From contig OX421497.1 in the NCBI GenBank assembly GCA_949126835.1, positions 3,775,024-3,839,023 on the forward strand: a stretch of DNA of 64,000 nucleotides, written 5' to 3'. The notes below the pieces were generated by a model. That model had not been told where the DNA came from. It was given only the letters and a program-made list of their open reading frames with translations, and ran no database searches. This document shows, one piece after another, positions 57,117-64,000 of the stretch (positions are counted from its first letter, which is position 1; each line of letters opens with the position of its first letter). The translations under genes and the position numbers were made by a program. This DNA is from Anisus vortex (Eukaryota > Mollusca > Gastropoda > Planorbidae).

Positions 57117-57792
57117 TGGTTTGATAGTAAGATAACTCCCAACTTCACTGAATTTAAAAGTCTACACTGCAGTCTACAGGTTTACTGAAACAGAGTTTAC
57201 GAGTTTTAATGGTGGCCCGCACACCATGGGATTATGTGACTGGCACAGCGCCAATACACCTTTCTCTTACGTATTTTCTCACAAGTGCAGGTTAGCACAT
57301 GAAAGCTCCCCGGAGAAAAAAACTTCGAATTCTATGGTATTTCCTGGCTAATAAATAACTCAAGCCTTGCTAATTTACTACCCAAATCTCCACGTGGCTA
57401 TGGCTATGTATAAAGTTTGGTTTGAGGGTTCTGTGTTAGAACGATCATACTTAAATCTCCTCCTTTAAATTTAGAAGTGTTAGCGTGAACATGTTAACAG
57501 AAAATCCTATTTCGTTTCTATTCATAGAAATGGTGGCCACACAATCTTCTGATCGATTTAGCTCCAGACGCTACAACACTACTGTGCGTTTTTATTCTTC
57601 CCCCTCTTTTCCACTAACTGTTCAGCTGCTCCCCCCCCCCCCCATAATGACTTATTTATGGTCTGGTCACCCCCCGAGGGGGACACCTCTGTCAGTCAAA
57701 GTTGTAGATAAGCTACTAGAGTTTGGCAGGCCAGACTGGTATTCGGGGAGTTGGTGGTGTATGGGGTAGGCTTTGTTTTAACATCTTTATTC
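57117..57792. other. unassigned, with a possible SINE scrap
   Basis: At 57178-57265 GATTATGTGACTGGCACAGC resembles a degraded inverse SINE tail. A C run lies at about 57631-57641. No gene called. Confidence 0.35.
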
Positions 57793-58035
57793 TATATAGG
57801 CAATATTCCTCGGCGTTGCCTGGAGCAAAAATGACATTAAATATGACATTAAAAATAATTATTATTTACTGAAAAAAAAAGGAAATAAAGTAAAATAAAT
57901 ATTATTGTAAGAGGCACGTCTTTTTATTTAACAAAAAAGTTAGAACTATACCTGGCTAAGAATCGAACATACAATTGACAAGTCGTAATTAAGCGCGACC
58001 TTTTGAACTGGTGTGATCGTGAACTACCGGTTCTA
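57793..58035 (-). mobile_element. Helitron-like element H4, 3' part
   Basis: On the minus strand: T-arm-like GTTCGATTCTTAGCCAGG, then ATAATATTTATTTTACTTTA, TTCAGTAAATAATAATTATT and a hairpin-like CCAGGCAACGCCGAGG before TATTGCC. It is more diverged than H1 and H2. Confidence 0.5.
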
Positions 58036-58574
58036 TTTTTAAATGTTTAATTATTTTAGGCATTTCTGTAAACAATAAAAGTATGCTTTTGCTGGTGATT
58101 GACAGTTGATTTTAACCTCGACGGCTAGTTCTAGTCTTTTAGAATTAAACAATGGATACAATATTACTTATGAGGAATCCGTTTTTAACATTAAAAGTGA
58201 GTAGGCGAAAATTAATACTCAAGTGTTAGTCGCATGTAGCTTGTTTATAAAATAAATTAGTCAAGAGTTGCGTTTTCTTGGTTATTAAAAAACAAAATTC
58301 GTAGATTCATAAAAACGAATAACGAAAATTCCTTTGCATTAAGCAATAAGTTTGTTATTATAAAAAGGTAATATTTCACTTCTGACTTTCACAATACATT
58401 GTTTTCCTTTGTAAACATCTTTTGGAAATGAAATAAATTTTGATCCCCAACAAATGTTCGTACAACCAGTAACCCCAGCACACAGACATGTTTCGAATAA
58501 AATGATCGAATTCGACCGGAAATGTTTTTTCTTGTGAACTTTTATACATGCATACACGTTAAGACTTGTCAATG
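58036..58574. other. unassigned sequence
   Basis: Part at 58120-58180 resembles 27165-27235. Otherwise nothing recognised. Confidence 0.35.
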
Positions 58575-58867
58575 ATATTATTTTATTTACTGAAGACAGT
58601 TTAGGAAAGCTTTAAGTCCTGAAATTCTTTACAATCTATACAAAAAAATAATATTAATAGAAATAATAAAGGTAGAAAAAGAAAAAAAAAGTTATCGCTG
58701 GGGAATCGAACCCAGGTCGCCAGCATAGCAGTCAGATATGCTAACCACTCAGCCAGGGAGGACAAATGCTGTAAGCGAGATCGCAAAAATTAGACCAATA
58801 AGGTCACGTGTCTTTAAATTAACCCATGGTCATCGGAATCCATACACATATATATATATAGAGAGAG
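58575..58867 (-). mobile_element. Helitron-like element H3 with tRNA-like module
   Basis: On the minus strand it starts near TCTATATATATATATGTG, then AAAGACACGTGACCTTATTG. A tRNA-like module at 58686-58763 follows (CCCTGGCTGAGTGGTTAGCA and GGGTTCGATTCCCC), then TGTCTTCAGTAAATAAAA. The module occupies the same position as in H1. The acceptor arms do not pair, so this is not a functional tRNA gene. Confidence 0.6.
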
Positions 58868-59215
58868 ATAGATTATTGTATGATATATCCGTACTATAAG
58901 CTTCTTCGTGAAAGTTTCTTATTGTTTTTATGGCTCATTACTTTTTTTTTTCTATGGTATATTGAAAAGATTGGACAAAGCTGCAAATGACTGAACTATT
59001 GACAGCCGCTCAAGATAAGCAAAAAATGGAGAAAGTTGACTGCTGAAGTGTCCATTCGCTCCTTCCATCCCCCCCACCCAGGGACCAAAACGGTCAAGAG
59101 TCGGATGATGATGATGAAATTGACTAGTACAAATAGCATTAAACGTAGAAAGACTTGACGACGGCTATTAGATAACTAGCACAATGTATATTCTGAGAGT
59201 TGAAAGTAAAAAAGT
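58868..59215. other. unassigned sequence
   Basis: Nothing recognised. Confidence 0.35.
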
Positions 59216-59318
59216 AAAGTAACCTTCGGACCCAACTGATCCATAGGTCCGGTGAAGCAGCACTCACCAGTTTCTGTGGCCACGGCATACTAGGTGATTG
59301 TGTGGCCAGTATTATGCA
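59216..59318 (-). mobile_element. tRNA-derived SINE, 3' part only
   Basis: GGTCCGGTGAAGCAGCACTC, TTCTGTGGCCACGGCATACT and GATTGTGTGGCCAGTATTAT are the inverse SINE tail. It is 5'-truncated. Confidence 0.78.
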
Positions 59319-59382
59319 CAGATTTAAAAAAAAGCACGCCCTTTTTATTAACCCAAACTGGAGTATAAAACATAATTCTAAA

Positions 59383-59676
59383 CAAAGACTATAATAAGCC
59401 GGACCGCTTGCATTAATATTTCTGCTATTTGACGACTCGAATTACTTCTTTTGGGAATTCCCGATTCCCTTTTGTATTGCGCACTTCCGTTTCATTTAAT
59501 CGCTATGATTTTCTCAATGAAAAATTAAAATCGAAAGTTGTATACAGCGGAAACCTTTAGGCAGACGTAGGAGCGTAGAAGTCTTTTAATTAAGACACCG
59601 TGATTGATTGCGCACTGAAAAAAGAACGTATAAGTTCGAAAAATAGAGCACGCGGTTCATTGTATTATAGTCTTTG
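59383..59676 (-). mobile_element. 294-bp MITE with CAAAG ends, copy 2
   Basis: CAAAGACTATAATAAGCCGG and its partner CATTGTATTATAGTCTTTG. The interior AAAATCGAAAGTTG is the inverse of copy 1, so the element is inserted the other way round. The target duplication is weak here. Confidence 0.75.
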
Positions 59677-59825
59677 CTATAACATATCAGAAGATGGCTC
59701 CCTTAAGAAAGTGTTGGCGACCTACGAAACAGTCTAAGTCAACATGGCGGCTGTTTGTTGAATTTTATGAAAACCCCTTTTGTTTCAGTAAGGTTTGTGT
59801 GGGAATATCACATAATCGGACTTGT

Positions 59826-59991
59826 GCTGTGCTTGAATATATGTTTATAAGTATATAAGTATATATAAGTATATAAGTATATATGTTTATAGGTATATAT
59901 AAGTATATATGTTTATAAGTATATAAGTATATATAACTATATATGTTTTATAAGTATATAAGTATATATAAGTATATATGTTTATAAGTAT
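59826..59991. repeat. TATAAGTA-type AT microsatellite
   Basis: Imperfect repeats of TATATAAGTATATATGTTTA. The gypsy LTR is inserted at its right edge. Confidence 0.9.
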
Positions 59992-60617
59992 TGTTATGGC
60001 CCTCTATAACATGATGACTATTATTACGACTCGTTAAATCGGATTCAATGAATATAGTTGTATCTTTATTAGAAGTCTCTAGATTCTGCTAATCTGTAGC
60101 CCAAGCTAGGGGTTCCTTGACTGACAGGTCTATGCAGCAATGTAGTTATATTCGTGATAATTATCTTCAACACCTTTCTCAACAATGATAGATCAAACAA
60201 CTCCAGTTGTTGAATAAACAATTTTATTTAAATTGTAGACTCAATATAAACGATCAATAAACTTCATCAACTGATGGCAACATAAGTTTCAATACAATGG
60301 CATATAATATACAAATAAATATAGCGACTTCACTCGACAAACTTCTGAACTGAACTAACTTTAAGGAGGTCGGGACTTTCCAAAGAAAACTATCATCGAA
60401 GATTCTACAGGGTCTTAATACGCATTTTAACCTCTTTCTCTATATAATACTGCGATTCAGTTTTATTCTCCAATTTCCACGGGGTTGGACGAATTATTTT
60501 ATTTAAACTGCCCTCAGGGCATAAAGGTCAAACCTTGGTCGCCTTGGACTCTGATACGCACTTGTTAAGAGGTCAATGCCTTACTACGTCATTCATTTAT
60601 GACCGATATTCATAACA
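59992..60617 (-). repeat. 3' LTR of the gypsy element, 626 bp
   Basis: It has terminal inverted repeats TGTTATG (59992-59998) and CATAACA (60611-60617). On the minus strand a TATA-like GTATTATATA lies at 60441-60450, with AATAAA signals at 60223-60228 and 60065-60070. The direction is set by the polypurine tract on its right. The left flank is AGTAT, the expected target duplication to look for beyond the window. Confidence 0.82.
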
Positions 60618-60638
60618 CGACCGCCCTTAAAAATTTTT
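60618..60638 (-). promoter_or_regulatory. polypurine tract beside the 3' LTR
   Basis: On the minus strand AAAAATTTTTAAGGGCGGTC sits immediately upstream of TGTTATG. It is the primer site for plus-strand DNA synthesis in LTR elements. Confidence 0.75.
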
Positions 60639-62820
60639 ATAATGATTTCTTTTACATTTTACAATACAAAAAAAAATGTTAATTTTAAGGAATAATTATA
60701 AAAGAAAATATTCCGGGGAAAACAATACCATTCAATTGGCTATCCCAATAATTCAATCGAACTGATAACAATAACATATAATATATGCAATCTAAGTTCA
60801 TCTTATCAAATGGCTTAACTACAGTCATTCAATCATTCAATTTTTAATTCAAAACAATGGACAATTAAATTGTTTATCTAAATCTTGTATACAAGAAAAA
60901 TACTTAATCATTCTTAATAGATATAATATAATACAAGTTAATAACTTCTATTACATGAACATTCCACGTTAATAAAAACTCTCTCGTTCATTTAATTATA
61001 AACTTAGCTTTTACATTTGTAATCAAACAACAAAAGAAAAAATCACTTAATGTCTATTCAGACACGACTTATTTTTTTTTTCATAAGGAGAAAAAAACCA
61101 AACGCTCTGATAAAACACATGCTAGGCCTAACTCATTTACAAAACAAAAAATACTACTAGACCTGACCTAATTACACGTTACAAACATTATTGCTCGTGT
61201 AGACAGTATTTTTTTTTAAGCCTGTAGGCTGACTAACACATTAGACAACTGTCTGTGGCGAGACAACAGATTTCTAGGTCAGTATTCTTTTTTTCTTTCT
61301 CTCCCTCTTCCTTTTGTTTTCACTCTCTCATTCCCAATTGATTCTAATAATGTTGACATCGCTATGCAAATTTTTACCTCATCACAGCCTAGGTAAAAAG
61401 ATTGCTACGCGATTAAATAGTTATCGTATTAAATGAGCATTCTTTAACAACTTATTATCTCAATATTAAATTCATTTATGTTATTTTAAGAACATTAAAC
61501 ATAGTCTGTTCCAGAATTAAAATAGTTTATAGCAAAAATCATTAAAAATATTTCAATCTTTCATTTTACCATGACCTTTCGACGTCATTATTTTCTTTTT
61601 AAAAGAGTTCACATCGTAGCAGGTTAAATTGAAACATTCAGACAATCATGGATTTACTTAAACAAATTTGGTTAATTTACTTAATTAACTATCAATTAAA
61701 ACAAGTTATATTATCTTCATACAATCTTAGTACTACACAGTAAGTACTTATTTTCTTTAGATTACATTAAATACAATATTATTGAAGTAGAAAAGAGTTA
61801 AGCATAGGCTACTATTAATTTTTTTCATAGCGAAATCAATGTAATAATTTATGTACAAAACAAACTGCTGGTTTCACTGGTGTGGTAAAACATTTCATTT
61901 CCAATCTTTTCAGTGGTGTACATTGCTCTTTTCCATTTTCCATAAAGGTTTTATTCATAGGTTCTAGGTTCCTGTTACTTTCACAGTGCTCAGGTCTACC
62001 CAGTCTTTTGCTTGTCAAAACAATTCATTCAATCTATTTTAACTAATACAAAAAAAAATAGATTAGTTTTACAATCTTGACATGAAATCCTTAATTAATA
62101 ATACATTTGTTGAACATTGGTGTGTCAACATTATAAATTCTTAACCATGAAATTCTCAACCATTCTGGTTTACAGTGTCAAGTCAGTGGCACATATCCTA
62201 AATTTATACAAAACAAGGATAAGTTTTATTAGTTTCTACTTTTGATCTGCTTTTCATGTAACAGTATCCTAAAAGTGAAAAATCATATATAATACAATTC
62301 TTGGAATTCTTGTTAGTCATAGTTCTGCCTTGCTGCAACTATTATTACCCTACATTATCATACATTCAATGATAATATAACAAATAAATAAATTCACATA
62401 GAAGAAATTTGCATCTTGACTCAGTGCAATATTTCAACAACAGTACATGATAAAATATTTTCCATAGTACAATCATAAAACATTTCTCAATACTTTAGTG
62501 ATAGAAAAATTCTCTTTTCTCAAAATCATTTACATCTTTTTCAATCAAATTATCCTCTCTGCCAAATGTTTCAATTATCATTTCCAGAGATTCTCAAACA
62601 TATCTTATAATCAGTCCACATTTATAATGTCCTCTGATTTAGAAACCAATTCTGCGGATAAAACTGATCTTTTTCTCTTATAGCAATTATTTTAAATGCT
62701 CAACCTAACAAGTTTGTTTAGAAATATCACACTATAATGATATTTACTCTAACAATACTTTTACTCAGTCCTTTTTCATCACAAGTAAGGGATTTAGTTT
62801 TAAAATAGTAAGTTTGGTAA
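60639..62820 (-). other. non-coding part between the gypsy ORF and the LTR
   Basis: Very AT-rich, with no reverse-transcriptase or RNase H motif found. A 60-codon minus ORF at 61836-62018 (SKRLGRPEHCES...) has no domain that I recognise. In an intact Gmr1-like element this is where reverse transcriptase and RNase H would be expected, so a large deletion or replacement is inferred. Confidence 0.55.
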
Positions 62821-64000
62821 CTAACTATCAGTGAATTTGTCATTCAATTCATCCTGTACTCCAGGCATAAATTTTACAAATAAGAGTAACAATGTTAACA
62901 ACATCAAGCTTTTTCCAATTGTTTTCAGAAGGTAAGGCTTTATCATTTTCAAATGATATAATATTTTTGCCTTTCTTTCATCACACAACAATGGCATCTG
63001 CATGTGAGCAGTGTACAATTTTTTCCTAACAAAAACAGTTAAGTCAGACAAAAAATTTATGTACTTATCTAGGTACTTGCTCAGCCCAAGGAGGTCCAAT
63101 TCGGTCTGCCATGCTTCTTGAAGTAGTTTGAGTGGTCCTCGGACAGTGGGTCCAAAGATTGGTCCATAGGCTCCTCGACTTTCCGGATGGGATTCAGTTG
63201 ACACCTCATGCTCCAAGCATAAGTTCTTTGAGACTGGATTGAAGAGTTCCGGGGCGAAGTTGGTCCTTCGATCTGTCGGTATGGATTGTGGTAACCCATA
63301 GCTTTTGGTAGTTTCGGTCCAGCTCTCCGCACTCGTTTCTTCAGTGATGCTCCTCAAATCTTCATCTGTACCGGCAACTGCAGGTTTGCATTGTTGTTTG
63401 TTCATGCTGTGGTCTATCTGTTCATAGACATCAGTAGTAGGAGTTTCTTTCTCGTCGACAGCTTTCTTATGCAACTGTAGCAACTCTGGGTCTACTTTCT
63501 GTTCAGCAGTCAATTCATTTTGTGATGACTTCTTTGATTGTTCATTTCCTTTCGGACAATCTTCAATCATGGAGAAAATAGTAGTATCTAGTTCCACTTC
63601 TTCTTCCACTTTCTTCTCACGTGGGAGAATTTCTTCTTTCTTTTCCTTTTCTTGTGAGATAGTTTCTTCTTTCTTTTTCTGTGGTGTCATACCATTTATG
63701 ACATCACCTACAGGATAAAGTTCTTTTTCTTTTCCTGTCTCCACCATAGGACTAGGGTCTGGATTTTCCTTCACAATTAGTTCAGGTCTCACCCTCCCTT
63801 TCGCCAAATCATTTGCTAGGATAACAGATATGCCCTCAACAGGAAGTTTTGATATTACTCCAACTGTCACATATCCTGTCACCAAGTCAGATGTGAGGTA
63901 TATCCTATGTAGAGGTATTTCTTCTTTCCATTCAAAACCTCTCAATAGGACGGTCTGTCCTGTCAATGTATTCACATTCAATGGTAATACATCTTTAAGC
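62821..64000 (-). CDS. gypsy Pol-derived ORF: protease tail, partial integrase, C-terminal hydrophobic segment (5' incomplete)
   Basis: Open from the window edge to the stop TAG at 62821-62823. Codons before the TTG at 63979-63981 continue in frame (LKDVLPL), so there is no real start here. Residues are counted from that TTG. 1-64 are the region after the protease, with LPVEGISVILANDLAKGRV at 46-64. 98-130 are charged (K/E-rich). 164-180 (DPELLQLHKKAVDEKET) resemble the stretch before the integrase zinc finger. 228-242 (YGLPQSIPTDRRTNF) keep the second integrase aspartate region and 265-271 (HPESRGA) the block before the catalytic glutamate, which is missing. 277-291 (GPTVRGPLKLLQEAW) match the integrase C-terminal side. 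358-372 form a hydrophobic stretch (SLMLLTLLLLFVKFM). The zinc finger, first aspartate, most of the core and all reverse transcriptase are gone, yet the frame is open. It is a non-autonomous derivative, or less likely a co-opted gene. Confidence 0.75.
   Translation of the reverse strand, partial: LKDVLPLNVNTLTGQTVLLRGFEWKEEIPLHRIYLTSDLVTGYVTVGVISKLPVEGISVILANDLAKGRVRPELIVKENPDPSPMVETGKEKELYPVGDVINGMTPQKKKEETISQEKEKKEEILPREKKVEEEVELDTTIFSMIEDCPKGNEQSKKSSQNELTAEQKVDPELLQLHKKAVDEKETPTTDVYEQIDHSMNKQQCKPAVAGTDEDLRSITEETSAESWTETTKSYGLPQSIPTDRRTNFAPELFNPVSKNLCLEHEVSTESHPESRGAYGPIFGPTVRGPLKLLQEAWQTELDLLGLSKYLDKYINFLSDLTVFVRKKLYTAHMQMPLLCDERKAKILYHLKMIKPYLLKTIGKSLMLLTLLLLFVKFMPGVQDELNDKFTDS

Larger units (their letters stand above)
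59992..64000 (-). mobile_element. Ty3/gypsy retrotransposon, Gmr1-like domain order, 3' portion
   Basis: From right to left: a protease-to-integrase ORF running off the window, about 2.2 kb without long ORFs, a polypurine tract, and the 3' LTR. The coding remnant places integrase after protease without an intervening reverse transcriptase. In Gmr1-like gypsy elements integrase precedes reverse transcriptase, so the order fits that group. The reverse transcriptase expected afterwards is absent. The other LTR, gag and primer-binding site lie outside. Confidence 0.78.

Noticed and set aside
58686..58763. Possible tRNA gene on the minus strand
   Set aside because: The T-arm is good, but the acceptor ends (GTCCTCC and GCGATAAC) do not pair and the stretch is a module of the Helitron-like repeat.
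62498..62683. + strand ORF of 61 codons inside the gypsy element
   Set aside because: Antisense to the element and AT-rich; a shadow reading frame.

Overview
The window is a stretch of animal nuclear DNA without a recognisable host gene. It is AT-rich, with no operon-like gene packing and no host exon that I can support. It is filled with interspersed repeats typical of invertebrate genomes: tRNA-derived SINEs, 3' ends of several LINE lineages, hAT, mariner and piggyBac-type MITEs, Helitron-like elements, one Ty3/gypsy element with Gmr1-like domain order, and very long micro- and minisatellites. The SINE family and overall repeat mix suggest a mollusc, most likely a heterobranch or pulmonate snail. 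That is an inference from general resemblance and cannot be proven here. Layout: 1-8.3 kb holds LINE and SINE fragments, a 28-bp and a 66-bp tandem repeat, a perfect 35-bp inverted repeat, a CpG/C-rich patch (3.78-4.34 kb) and a hAT relic (6.0-6.6 kb). 8.3-21.5 kb holds four minisatellites (10, 11, 20 and 11-bp units), six clear + strand SINE insertions, one minus strand SINE, LINE fragments including an RNase H relic, nested hAT insertions and the first 73-bp TTAA-flanked micro-element. 21.5-34.9 kb has nested elements (a hAT in an unclassified repeat R1; R1 in a SINE; an 823-bp hAT in a TA tract), LINE 3' ends, a second TTAA element and a very uniform 16-bp array. 35.03-39.84 kb is a 4.8-kb satellite of 12-bp units with higher-order structure. 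40-50 kb has LINE, SINE, Helitron and hAT pieces and GA/GATA repeats. 50.6-52.0 kb is a 16-bp array ending in a perfect hairpin. 52-59.8 kb holds a mariner-like MITE, Helitron-like copies, a LINE reverse-transcriptase relic and a CAAAG-ended MITE in two orientations. 59.99-64.0 kb is the 3' end of a minus strand gypsy element: LTR, polypurine tract, a long non-coding stretch and an ORF running off the window. Nothing forms a cellular pathway. The logic is layered insertion: SINEs and LINE tails received hAT elements with 8-bp target duplications and TTAA elements, and slippage arrays expanded nearby, often beside SINE heads. The very long ORFs in the satellites arise from periodicity and should not be read as genes. 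The only protein-coding signals supported are retroelement remnants: the gypsy ORF, several LINE reverse-transcriptase or RNase H tails, and short hAT transposase scraps. The observations most worth following are the in-frame but internally deleted gypsy ORF with a C-terminal hydrophobic segment, the 12-bp satellite whose every unit carries AATAAA beside a GTAAG donor-like motif, the three near-identical 73-bp TTAA-flanked elements, and the Helitron-like family carrying a tRNA-like module.
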